Shown here one piece after another: positions 1-10,148 of a stretch of DNA of 35,053 nucleotides. Location of the stretch: assembly GCF_002999335.1 (NCBI RefSeq), contig NW_020312233.1, positions 1 through 35,053 of the forward strand, given 5' to 3'. The notes below the pieces were generated by a model that worked only from the letters and a program-made list of their open reading frames with translations, had not been told where the DNA came from and did no database searches. The position numbers were made by a program, and so were the translations under genes. Source of the DNA: Cyclospora cayetanensis (Eukaryota; Apicomplexa; Conoidasida; Eucoccidiorida; Eimeriidae). How positions within the stretch are numbered: position 1 is the first letter of the stretch; each line of letters starts with the position of its first letter.

Positions 1-165
1 AAATATTTATATATGTATATATTCTTAAATATATGATCTTTTTCCTTTTTGACTCTTATGCTTCTTTTCTTTATCTTCTCTTTTTCTGTCCTCCCTCTTC
101 TCGTGTTCTTCTTTTGTACGCGTTCCCGTCCTTTGTGTTGTTGTGTTTTTCTCTGTGTCTGTTTG

Positions 166-171
<6 letters not shown>

Positions 172-222
<51 letters not shown>
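172..222. repeat. (CT)n microsatellite
   Basis: About 50 bp of uninterrupted CT dinucleotide, inside a longer pyrimidine-rich stretch that starts near position 50. It lies upstream of the first recognisable TBC exon, so it is probably intronic. Long open frames across it on either strand (Leu-Ser or Arg-Glu repeats) are artefacts of the dinucleotide period. The rest of 1-350 is AT-rich then CT-rich with no supported exon. Confidence 0.95.
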
Positions 223-228
<6 letters not shown>

Positions 229-350
229 GCGTGCGGCGCGCAAGAACGAACAGCGCTTCTTTTCCTGCCCTTAGGTCTGCATAAATAGGATTTTTTTGCA
301 CTCGCCAAAGCGTCTCCGGGGATGTCGCTATGTGCTTCTCTTGCGCGTAG

Positions 351-2317
351 GCCGAGGCCGAGGTCTTCTACTGCTTTAGCGAAGTAATGCAGCAGCAACG
401 CGATGCCTTCTGTAAAGCTCTTGATCCGACGGATGCTGGAGTGCGTGGCCGTCTCGCGCGTCTGGACGCCTTGATTCGACACCACGTGCGCCTGGGGGGA
501 CGAAGGGGAGCACAAGGGGGGGAGGGGGGGAATGGGACTGGAGGGGGCATGGGAGGCGGCTCTGTGCTGCATGAAGTACCGTCGAGTGAGAGGCGTAGGT
601 GGCGTGCTCACACACTAGGATCTCGGTGAATGAGCTGGGTTTTTTCCTTAGGACGAGGAGATTTGGATGCATCTCAACTCCCTGGGCGTTGAGCCGCAAT
701 TTTACGCATTGCGATGGCTGCTGCTGATGCTGACGCAAGTAAGCGAAGGGCCGTTGTCACCTCGAATCCTATGGTGCTCAGCAGATGCATCTAGCCGATC
801 GTTGTAGCTGATCACCAGCCTATGGACGCAGGCCCCTTCGCCGAGGTGATCTGGATGCAGCAACATGCATTGAGCATCTCCTCCTGTGTTGCGCTTGCAG
901 GAGTTTGAAATGCCGGATGTGCTCTCCCTATGGGACAGCTTTATAGCGGACTCGGGGCGGCCGTTGCCACTGCTGTATTACGTTTGTGTTGCGATGATTA
1001 TTTGGGTGAGGGCAAATGTGGCGTTTGCTGCCTCGGCTCGCAATGCGAAGCCGCTTGCCTGGCAGTCCGCCGGACCCGTCGCTTCGGCTTCTCGCCGTAA
1101 GCCTTACTGCAAGGCACTTCGAACTGCGCCTGCGCATGTGCTCCTCTGATCGTGCAGCTCAAGCCAGCTCTATTAGCCGGAGATTTTACAGCCTGCATGA
1201 AGCTGCTGCAGCACCTGCCGTCCTTTGACCCGAAGGCCCTCCTTAGCTCAGCCATGCGGCTGCGGTGAGTCCGTATCTGTTCTGTAGCGTAGCAGCTAGC
1301 TGCCTCTAACTCTCGAAATAGGCATGGACCTTCGGCGAATGTTGTCGCATCGAGCGGGTAGCTGATAATGATTTCTTCTGCCATTGTTGCCGGTGCAGCG
1401 CCGACGACCTGCTGGGCAGTCGGTCCACAGTCCGGAGCGCACCGACGGCAGTCGCGGAGGGAGTGGCTGAGAGGGATCTGAGGGAAATGGCCCCTTTCCA
1501 AGCTGTAGATTCCCAGCCCGCGAAGCCCTTTCCCCCTGCGGGTTCTCCCTTCACCAGCAGTGAAGGTTTTGCATCCGCACACAGCGAGGTGCCGCTTCGG
1601 AGGGGTGCTGACTGGGCACTAGGGGAAGCGAGGGCGTGGAAAGTGGAGACTCAAGCAGCGAATGCACATCGCAGTAAATGGATGATGCCGAAGGACTCCA
1701 TAGATAACTCGGAAGCTGCATTGGGGCATCTTAAGCGCCTTGCTGGCGTGGGTGTAGAACACGCATACAAAGGCGCTAGTGTTGTGTCGCAATATCTCAG
1801 CAACTCCGGGTTGGCGCAAGGTCTGGCCTCCAACATTACATCTTTCTTCTCGTCAGAGCCTGGAGCTAGCAGCCCAACATTATCGGTAGCACCGAGTGGA
1901 AAGTCAAGCACTGCGGAAGTGAGGCATTCGGCGGCATCTGACATCGGAGAGTTGTCCTCCCCGACAGTGCGGCGCGGCCAGACACGTGACCTCCATCCGG
2001 CGGGTTATGGTTCTTCAGCTGCAGTTGCAGCAGTTAAGAAGGGTCGCAGGGAGGACTCTCCGCCCACGCTAATAGAGTACTCCAGTTCCCCCCAAACGCG
2101 TATTGCTAGTGGCGAAGCAAAGCATTCTCCAGGTGCACAGCCCAGCTTCTCGCGACTGGAACCGCCGATTCCAGAAGACTTGTGGATAGCTGACCCTCCA
2201 CCGTTCACGGGCGAACGACGCCTCGACTCAGATGAGCCCCTGAGCACACCTCGTAGCACAGACACTAATGAATCCAACTCTTCTTCGGGGAATGGTGTAC
2301 GCATCACTATCCTCTAA
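351..2317 (+). CDS. TBC1D13: TBC1D13-like Rab GTPase-activating protein, C-terminal part (5' end outside window)
   Basis: Seen: five exons, 351-485, 652-738, 901-1005, 1158-1264 and 1399-2317, all with GT donors and AG acceptors and consistent phases (0, 0, 0, 2). The joined protein reads AEAEVFYCFSEVM, then DEEIWMHLNSLGVEPQFYAL, RWLLLMLTQEFEMPDVL, LWDSFIADSG, YYVCVAMIIW and LLAGDFTACMKLLQ, which follows the C-terminal half of the TBC domain of TBC1D13 almost block by block. Known: TBC proteins accelerate GTP hydrolysis by Rab GTPases through an arginine and a glutamine finger; those residues lie in the N-terminal half, upstream of this window, so catalytic competence cannot be judged. After the TBC domain, exon 5 adds about 305 residues of low-similarity tail, rich in Ser, with one helix-like stretch (HLKRLAGVGVEHAYKGA, about 1725-1775). 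Stop TAA at 2315. Which Rab it acts on is unknown. Confidence 0.88.
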
Positions 2318-4164
2318 CCGGGCGGTTAGTTGTGCCCGCTGGCTAAACATCGATAGACAATAATCTTGGCACTTTCAAGCTTCCCTGTCGCGATCAGAAA
2401 GCTTTGTGAAGAGTAGCCGTAAGCAAATATACTTTAGGTTAAAAGCACAGCATTGTGTTACTAAAACGGAGACTTAGTGTACAAGGGTACTGAACCCTCT
2501 GTTTAACATGAAACAGTAGAACCGGATAGAAATGCGAGATGCCAACCTTTAAAGCTTAAGAAGGGATGTGCAGTCAGACGAGTGGTGAGAAGTGCTGTGT
2601 GCTGCTGTGCCCTTTGTTGCTCAAAAACAAGGAAGGCTCATGCAACGGGCATGCCAGGCCATACCACTAGATAGTTGCCCCTAGACTTGATACAGTCAAT
2701 TGGAATTTTCTATTTTACCGACTTGGTTTGGTTGCTGCCGCATTCCGCTTTCCGCAGCGCAATGTTAGCTGCACATTCAGAAGCAGGCTGTTTTTATGGA
2801 TACACTGCTTGACGTTGTGGAAGAATATCGAGAGTGCTCCAGGGATTAAATGCGCGCAGCACCGCTGATGCTCCTCTCTTACTGTTGAAGATATCTATTT
2901 TTGAGGTCAAAGAGAGTCATACTATTCCTAGAATATACCAGCAATAGCGGTCTCCGATATTTTTATAGGGCTATGGGGCTCCTCATGGGGGTTTGCCGAG
3001 TGGGTTGAAACGAGTTTGGAATTGACAGATAGTGGGGGCTTCTGAAACCAGCACGTTCTTGGCAGACGTAGAGGGAGAAGCCACACGTATCTAACCCTCG
3101 CTTTGTTACGAGTGAGGGCTACACCCTCCATCCGCACAGGTTTTGAGAGTGTGGGAAATAGGCTGGCTTCACTGCGAGGTTTGCGCCAAGTGCCTTTGCA
3201 TATCTGGTCGACAAACGTTTTTAGCCTTTCAAATCAGGATATATAGCATAGATTCTATTCACCTTAGCATAACTGCATACGTATATGAGCCGCTGTAACT
3301 ACATATGCAGCAAGTCTTTTGCAGGTTTGGTGCCCTGACATGCAGGAAATAATGGCAATTCCAAAGGCCGTTCCCATAAATGGCTCTATAAACGGTAGAG
3401 CATAGTTGAACCTTCGCACCCTCTGGACTGCTACAGCAAACTGTAGAGCAACTCCATGGTCACTCGGATTACGGCACACACATATGTACAGCGGGGCTGT
3501 AGACGGGCTGGGTGCTCTGACATGCAGTAAGGAACAAAAATATGCACGCAACTTCTTAGTAACAGGCTTATTGACGATATGGCATTGCTGGACGTGTGCA
3601 TTTAGTATATGGTTTCTACAATCTGCAGCGCGGTTCCATGGTCACCTGATATGTGCTAGTCGTCTATAAGCCATGGCAGTAAGCTAGAAGGAAAACATAA
3701 CGACGTAACTTTTGTTTGAACCTAGTTTAGATATAGGTCCAATATGAAAGCTAGAATAAAGGGACCGGAGGTGCCGAAAATGACGGTTCTTAGGGCGTCG
3801 TTCTGTGCATGTGCTTTGCCTCTGGTCCGGCATTGATGGCTCAAGTGTGCCGGCCTATCGAGACCGCAGGCATAGCTGCATCCACAATCAGCGATAAACG
3901 CTTGATTTTCGGAATCAAAATATTCTGAAATTTTGTTTAAATTGATGAGCTTTATTTCCTTTTTGATTATTTCCAAGACTTGTTGCTGTTTTCGATATAA
4001 ATCGTACTCCCGTATGCCGTGTGGTGTAGAACTTTAGAAATTAGGCTGCTTTGTTCTCGAGGGGCCTCCATTTCCTTTCGCGTCTTCCTTCTCAAAGTTT
4101 AAAGAGTTTGGTACATTTTTTACGCTTTCTCAAGCTGAATAAGCCAGTCTCTTTTTGAGTAAGA
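2318..4164. other. Intergenic region between the Rab GAP and the ROPK-like gene
   Basis: About 1.85 kb with no open frame I can support. It should contain the 3' UTR of the Rab GAP and the promoter and 5' UTR of the pseudokinase. Base use is more AT-rich than the flanking exons. The one structured element is the diverged tandem duplication at about 3285-3648, listed separately. Confidence 0.6.
3285..3648. repeat. Diverged tandem duplication, period 182 bp, two copies
   Basis: Two anchor words recur at the same spacing. CTGACATGCAG occurs at 3335-3345 and 3517-3527, and TCCATGGTCAC at 3453-3463 and 3635-3645; both pairs are 182 bp apart. Weaker similarity lies between them (ACATATG near 3301 and 3480 with a small indel, CTACA before each TCCATGG anchor). 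The outer boundaries are approximate and no third copy is evident on either side. The unit lies 0.5 to 0.9 kb upstream of the pseudokinase start. Confidence 0.65.
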
Positions 4165-5787
4165 ATGACCGCTTTAATCGAAGCTCTGGTATGGAGGAAG
4201 CCCTTCCTGGCAGCCCTCGTCGTGCTGCATACTACAATCGTCTTTGCTGCCACCCAGCCAGCAAGCTCTTTGGTCTCCAACAATGAGGATTCGCATGTTT
4301 TGCTGCAGTATGTCACCCCAGAGACAGCACAAGACATGCAACCTAAGCATGCCGCAGTGGATATGATTGGTCGTGCCTCACCGTCTGATGGCGAGATATC
4401 GCCGACCAAATTGACATATTTTCGAGGAAGCATAGAAAAATCAGATTATGCAGAAGATTTCAATCGTACCTTAGAAGACAACCGTATCTTAGAAGGCAAT
4501 GCTTCGCTTATGGCTTCCAGTTCTTCAAGCTCGCAGGATCAGGTGGAAGGGGAACTACCCTTGGTCGAAGAAAACTCAATGCCTGCCGTCATCAGAAATC
4601 TACCAACTGTCGCAGCTGCTTCATCCGTTTTAAGCTCTACGTCTTTAACTGTATGGATTCGTCTGCTAAAATTCCTTAAGTTTATATCGAAGTTACCGAA
4701 GAAAAGCAACAAGCCAAAGTGTGAAGAGGAACCAGGCCAGAAGTACATTGCAAAGATTCTACACAAGGCAAAAGTATCGAAATGGTGGAAGAATAGAAAT
4801 AGCACTGCGACAGACACTTCAGACGACAAAACGACATCCGAGGATGCCACCAATACGGTTACGCTGTCGAATGGGAACGAAAGCCTACAAGCGACGTTTG
4901 TCCGCGTGTTGGAAACAAATCCGCGTTTCGTAGATACGCTAGTCAAAGATGACTCAGGGCATTATTGGATTGGCAGGCTCTATACCGATGTTGAGGGAAA
5001 TGATAGAGCGGTGGACTTCTTGGAGCAAGACTTTTTCATTGCGAAGATGGACCCGCAAGGGGAACCGCTTGCAACGTTTAGGCGTAGCCTAAAACTGGAT
5101 ATTCCAATTAATTTGTATGAGTTTCGGGGTCTCGGAAACTACGTGCAATCTCCAGACGGTCAGACCTTCCTCAACGCTGTTTCCCGCCGTCCTTACATAC
5201 ACACAACATCAGAGACCGTCATTGCCAATGCTGGATCCTCCACAAGAGGACAAAGAGCACTTTTAAGTATGTCCCAACAGGCCGTGCGTGCCGTCGCAAC
5301 TCTCAACTGTGCGACTCTGGTTCATACGAACATCTATCCAAGGGCCTTTCTAATCACCGAAACGGGTTTGGTCTTCCTTAGTAATTCGTGGCAATCTGTT
5401 AGGAAGGGGACTACCCTGTCGGGAAATTCATTTGCTACAGCAGTGTTTGTTCCTCCTGAGCTACAAACGACTACTGACGATACAGAGCTGCCTACTGCAT
5501 GCCCATCGCAAGACGCATGGCAACTGGGCATGACACTTTACACTTTCTGGTGCAAGTCGGTTCCCGTGACTTCGGGAGATACCATAGGTTATCAAAAATG
5601 CAACACAAGAATGCCTGAAGAGATGAAGAACCTTATTAGTGGATTCTTAAAGACTGATCCCGAGAGCCGGCTGCTTCCGGAGCTCGTCGCTTGGCAGGAT
5701 CCTGCCATGTTGCTTCCCATCCCTCCAGGAACAAGGTCCAAAATCGATGTCGATCCAAACGAGGAGACGGATACAAATGTGGAGTGA
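4165..5787 (+). CDS. Secreted rhoptry-kinase-family (ROPK-like) pseudokinase
   Basis: Seen: a single open frame of 540 residues. An in-frame TGA lies just upstream of the ATG, which has A at -3. Residues 14-29 are a hydrophobic signal-type segment (FLAALVVLHTTIVFA). A low-complexity region (about 100-220) precedes a degenerate kinase fold (about 235-510). C-lobe landmarks remain: PPEL at 430-433 in place of APE, DAWQLG at 450-455 (subdomain IX) and DPESR at 498-502 (subdomain XI Arg). The catalytic signatures are lost: HRD is H387-T388-N389, and the DFG position reads N407-S408-W409. No glycine-rich loop is recognisable. Known: ROPK proteins of coccidians enter the secretory pathway and are stored in rhoptries; several are pseudokinases. 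Inferred: a non-catalytic secreted effector or scaffold. Family membership rests on the C-lobe pattern and secretion signal. The nearest gene downstream is convergent (carrier gene, ends 6405). Confidence 0.8.
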   Translation: MTALIEALVWRKPFLAALVVLHTTIVFAATQPASSLVSNNEDSHVLLQYVTPETAQDMQPKHAAVDMIGRASPSDGEISPTKLTYFRGSIEKSDYAEDFNRTLEDNRILEGNASLMASSSSSSQDQVEGELPLVEENSMPAVIRNLPTVAAASSVLSSTSLTVWIRLLKFLKFISKLPKKSNKPKCEEEPGQKYIAKILHKAKVSKWWKNRNSTATDTSDDKTTSEDATNTVTLSNGNESLQATFVRVLETNPRFVDTLVKDDSGHYWIGRLYTDVEGNDRAVDFLEQDFFIAKMDPQGEPLATFRRSLKLDIPINLYEFRGLGNYVQSPDGQTFLNAVSRRPYIHTTSETVIANAGSSTRGQRALLSMSQQAVRAVATLNCATLVHTNIYPRAFLITETGLVFLSNSWQSVRKGTTLSGNSFATAVFVPPELQTTTDDTELPTACPSQDAWQLGMTLYTFWCKSVPVTSGDTIGYQKCNTRMPEEMKNLISGFLKTDPESRLLPELVAWQDPAMLLPIPPGTRSKIDVDPNEETDTNVE

Positions 5788-5898
5788 TATATTGTGACTT
5801 CGCTAGAACGATTTGAGGGGTGTCGCTTCCACCCCAACCAGGAAAAATGTATGCGAGTAACCTGGGAACCGTCATTGGGACTTTGCTTTCGTAATTCT

Positions 5899-5904
5899 AA
5901 TAAA
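5899..5904 (+). promoter_or_regulatory. Possible AATAAA polyadenylation signal of the ROPK-like gene
   Basis: AATAAA lies about 110 bp after the pseudokinase stop codon, in the convergent gap (5788-6404) before the carrier gene on the other strand. Apicomplexan poly(A) signals are loosely defined, so this is a positional guess. The rest of the 0.6-kb gap holds no supported gene. Confidence 0.3.
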
Positions 5905-6404
5905 GCTCTACAGAAGTAGTCCAGCCTGTATCGGCCTTGCTTTACGATGATCAGTTCAGGCTTTAGAAGGAGGCTAGCTTCCCCAGTCACGATAGTCCTG
6001 TGGGGCATTAAAGACTGTTGGGTGTACAGCGCATGGATTAGTATCTAAGAAGCCAGATAATTTTCCGTACTAGATCGCGTGCCCGAATTTGCATCAGGCG
6101 GGAATATTCACCCCCGAAAGTTAGTACACTGGTGTAAGCACGAGCTGATGCATAGCCCAATGACTTGACAGTTATGGCGGAACAAGCTAGGGCGAGTCTG
6201 AGAGTCAGAAATAAAAGCTACAGTTTTAAAAAAAGTATTAAGACTGCCTCTGAAAAAGCCAAGAGACAAGGGTATCAATGCAGCACCTTTGCTGCTCGCA
6301 CAGCAGGTTGCCTGATAGACAGCTACTGCACTAAAGCTTCCCCTAGGAGAACATGAAAATGCTGTTTCGCATTGATCACTGTAAGCGTCAGCTCATTTTT
6401 TTAC

Positions 6405-8652
6405 TTAATTGGGGGCATCAGGGGATCTGCTGGCCAGCTCGCACGACGGCTGTGAAATTCCCACAAGTTGCGAGCAGTCTCCGCAAGGCCGCTTTTCAAA
6501 AAGATTGTAACGCTCAAAGAGCTGGCCATAGCAGGCCTTAAACGCGTCGTAGCCCCCAAGGAAGATGCCACCCCCGAGTGCAACCCATAGGCAACGCATT
6601 TTAACCCCAAGGAACAACGACGAGATGCCCTCATTCCGCAGCATTATGCGCAGGCAATGGCAGAGGCCTCGGTACTGCGACAGCATAAATCATACAATTC
6701 TAATCCCGCCCCTTTTCCCACCTTACTACACCGCTTGATACATGAAATTTCAGCGATGGCCGGTGCTAGCTGCTGTAACAGATTTCATTTAATGTAAGAA
6801 CCTCAACAGCCTTGCGGCTACGAAAAAGGCTGTTTCATCAGCTCCACTCATATGCCACCCGCCACCCTTTGCCCTCGTCAGCTCTCATAACGGACGCGCG
6901 CACTATGTACAACCCTATTGGAGAACCAACCTGCTGAGTCCCTGGTTTCTGAGTCATCAGCCTTGTCTTCGCTACATCCATTGGCGTAGTTACTAGAGCA
7001 GCTATTGCCCCTGCAGCGCAGCATCATGTCTCACCTTCCCCAACTCAGAAACGCCAACGCCATATATATATTGACAGAGCGAAGACAGGAAACATGCACA
7101 AGGGGAACGGCATGCATGCGCCAGTGCGAAAGTTCCGGCCCTGTGGTGTGGTGGCCAGCGCGGCTACCACCTACCTGAAACCATTCCTGCCGCTCCAGAA
7201 ACCACCGTAGAAAAGCGGGTATGAGGTGGGCTTTCCCCTGCACATACAGGACACCGCGCAATTACAGAGGTGATGCAACAAGAGCTGTAGCAACCCACTT
7301 GTTGTGCTCAATAAGAACAAAAGGAAGCCTCAATCAGATAGCTGCACTGCCTCCTCGAGGCCACAAGTCAAAAAGCCTGCAACAACAAGAATGAAGTATA
7401 GAAGAGCGCACCGAGAGTCTTCAATTTCATCCATTCCCAAATAGAAAGCTGGAGTGCGGCAAAAGGCACGTCTCGAAGCATGGATGCGCCCATGCCCACA
7501 AAAAATCCGCGGGTTCCTCCATGCCGCCATACAGCGGCAAAGCCTTCGGGAGTGGATTCATACAGGCCTAGTTGTACCTGCTGCTTCACAACCTCGAAAG
7601 GATTGCTGCAGCAGAAGCAAACATCACATGGAGTGGTCAGTCCAAAAAGTTGATTTTCCCTCAACAAAGCCCCAAATCGGCTTCATACAACCGGAGCAAA
7701 AAGAGGCATGTTCAGCGGGTAGGAATGGAAAGTGCTGAACAAACTTTTTAAAAACTGGCCTGTTCGAACTTTCGACCCCTGCTACCCCCCGTGCCCATTT
7801 TCCGATGGGGTCTCCCCTGCCTACCGAATGACGCAAGCACTCGCCTCCGCTACTGCAGCGGCCAGGATGTGCGTCATCGTGTGTGACGAGCAAGAATCTG
7901 CGGAATAGCACAAGTCGAACCTGCTTTCTATGATCGGTCATGCAGAATTACGTGCAGCTGCGAACTCGAGTGATGTCAGTGCCGATCAGATGCAGCAGGA
8001 ACCGCGGCAGGATCAAGGGCAGCAGTAGCTGCTGCTGTGCTTGCTGCCCCTATGGGCTCAACATGAGTTCTACTCAACATCACTGACCTAGTGATTTTAG
8101 CTTGACCTTCGCCACTTCATAGACCAAGAAGAACCCAGCAGAGGAAGGCATGCTCCCCATCGCCAGGGCTGCAATCCCTCTGTAGCATGCACTCAAGCCA
8201 CTGGGCCTCCCGCACTGACGCACAGCATCTAAAGACTTGCATGGTGTCGGTGACTTGGATTGGGGCAAGGCCGAAGTATGACCCGACGATGCCACAGAAC
8301 CTGAGGCGCCATCTGCCCTGCCTATTAACCCTCTAGCCACACTATTAGCTGCAGGAGGAGCGGCCGCTGTGGCAGAAGACGGAGTTTTGCCCTGAGCATG
8401 CGTCTTGAGAAAATCTAAAGGAAAAAGAATCACGTCCGCAATAATCCCCGTCGAGGCTCCGGCCGCTAGAGCGACGACTGCAGCAGACCGCATCAAAAAT
8501 TGTGCACCAGCAAGTCTTGTGCTTCCTGCCCCCGTGAAGGCCACGTAGCGAGAGAGCAAAGGGGTATGAACAGCGTAGAAGCACGAGCATTGAAGCGCGT
8601 AAGCTATCCCAGCAGGCAAGCAAGAGCTCAAGCCACAGCTATACGGGAGCAT
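6405..8652 (-). CDS. SLC25A26: Mitochondrial S-adenosylmethionine carrier-like protein (SLC25 family)
   Basis: Seen on the minus strand: exons 8652-8088, 7897-7825, 7605-7412, 7010-6931 and 6674-6405, with matching phases at the solved junctions. All three carrier signatures are present: PLDFLKT (8421-8401), NPFEVVKQQ (about 7604-7578) and TTPMDVAKTR (about 6993-6964). Flanking text (AAGASTGIIADVILFPLD, THILAAAVAEASACVIR, MLRDVPFAALQLSIWEW, GGGIFLGGYDAF) tracks SLC25A26 through most of its six helices. Known: this carrier exchanges cytosolic SAM for mitochondrial SAH across the inner membrane, supplying methylation inside the organelle. Odd: an N-terminal extension of about 60 residues, and an insert of roughly 60 low-complexity residues in the first matrix loop. 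Unresolved: the exon(s) for helix 5 between 7412 and 7010; a candidate frame (KWVATALVASP, about 7306-7274) does not join in phase with the next exon. The start ATG at 8652 follows in-frame stops; an upstream exon is not excluded. Confidence 0.85.
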
Positions 8653-10148
8653 GCCCACTTTCGTCTTGAGACGCGGTCATCAGGTTAGCAAAGCAGGGAC
8701 CAAATATGTGATACAGCCCTCCGCTGATAAAATTGCATCAGGCTGCTGGATTCTTCCGAAACCTTCACTGATTTCCACGAAGACAGGAAATCTCCACTGG
8801 GGACTGCTACACCATATAATTCAGAAGCCAATAGGAGCGCTAGGAAGAGAAAACGCCACAGTACTACGTGAAGGGCAAGAATACCCCCACATATTATAAG
8901 AATTAGTCGGATTTAACATGTAATAACGCCGAGCTTGGGGCAGGGGACAAGAGAGGCTGACTCGATTCCAATCTGCCGGGGCGACCTTCGTGGGGCCCAA
9001 ATGGGGCCACTGTATGAGCAAAACTTCACACAGGCTTTTAAGATTTACAATGGTCTAAGACAAGGAAGTAAAAATGAAGAAAATAGGTTTTTGCCTGCTA
9101 AAATAGCCATTAGCAGGCCTGAACTCGGGAAGACATCGAGCTCACGCCCTTTTCGTGCTGGGGACCAACTTGCGGATTTTGTGTAAAACCATGCAGTCCC
9201 CAATAGAAAGGCGAATTGCTTGACGAAAGATAAAATCAGTTTTAATTGAGAACCGAAATGTGGAACTCACAAATTGGCCAACGCTTTATTAATACTAACT
9301 CAGCCACTTCAATCAGTGAACCACGACGGAGATAGAAAAACAGTGCTCGTGCATTGAGGCTCTATGCTTAGTGATGGAGACACTGGGACTCCAAACTGCC
9401 AATATTACATGCCAGAATTTTTGACCGAGTCGGACACATCCCAGATGTGAAGAAGGCTCAGCAAGAGCGATTCGGCAGGTTTGACGCATTCCTTATGAAA
9501 AGAAATTAGTTTGTTTGTGCTACGAATGTGCCCATTCATACAGTGACGCCCAGCTCCTCGACAGGCGTACCCACTGGATTGGCTTAGGTACGCAGTGATC
9601 AATTATTGCACGAAAATTCCACTCCTCGAGCATTTTCAGATCTAAGGAAACGCAGCACCACCCCCACTATGCCGAGCCTTCCCCGGTATTTGTGCAGTTT
9701 GCATTCAGGAAAGAGGCCTACTAAGTCAGAGGTAAGCATTATCTACGTGCAAAACAACCGGCTTTGAATAACAGCCGTCTTGGATTCGTTGCATAGCACG
9801 GTTTTCCACGAATCCACAGCCCTACATCCATGAGGATAATTCGAAACTTTGTTTCAATGGCCTCGTATCATCGCAGCCTAAATTTATTCTTAGGACCGAA
9901 CGCTGATTCAGGCTGCAGTCAGGCGCATTAATATCCTCAAGCGCTGCCGCTTGCCAATTTCCTGCCTCCAACCGAATCGTGCAGCGGCCTAGGGACAGCA
10001 ATACCCCCATAGCAAAATGCCGCACCCCAACCCCTTGCATGCCTACGAGGAGAAGCAACACTTTAGCAGCAAGAAACAACGGATGCGGACAACAAAAACG
10101 TGCGTCGTAGGACATAACACAGCGGAGCCACCAGATGCGCAGCAAAAG
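8653..10148. other. Intergenic region between the AP-1 mu gene and the carrier gene
   Basis: About 1.5 kb between two genes transcribed on the minus strand. It should contain the 3' UTR of the AP-1 mu gene and the promoter of the carrier gene. I see no homologous coding sequence, repeat array or RNA gene. Short open frames here (under 110 codons) are of the length expected by chance. Confidence 0.5.

Noticed and set aside
25..301. Overlapping frames of Arg-Glu or Leu-Ser repeats on both strands
   Set aside because: They are produced by the (CT)n repeat, which is open in several frames. The same applies to frames at 33462-34029 and 34621-35010.
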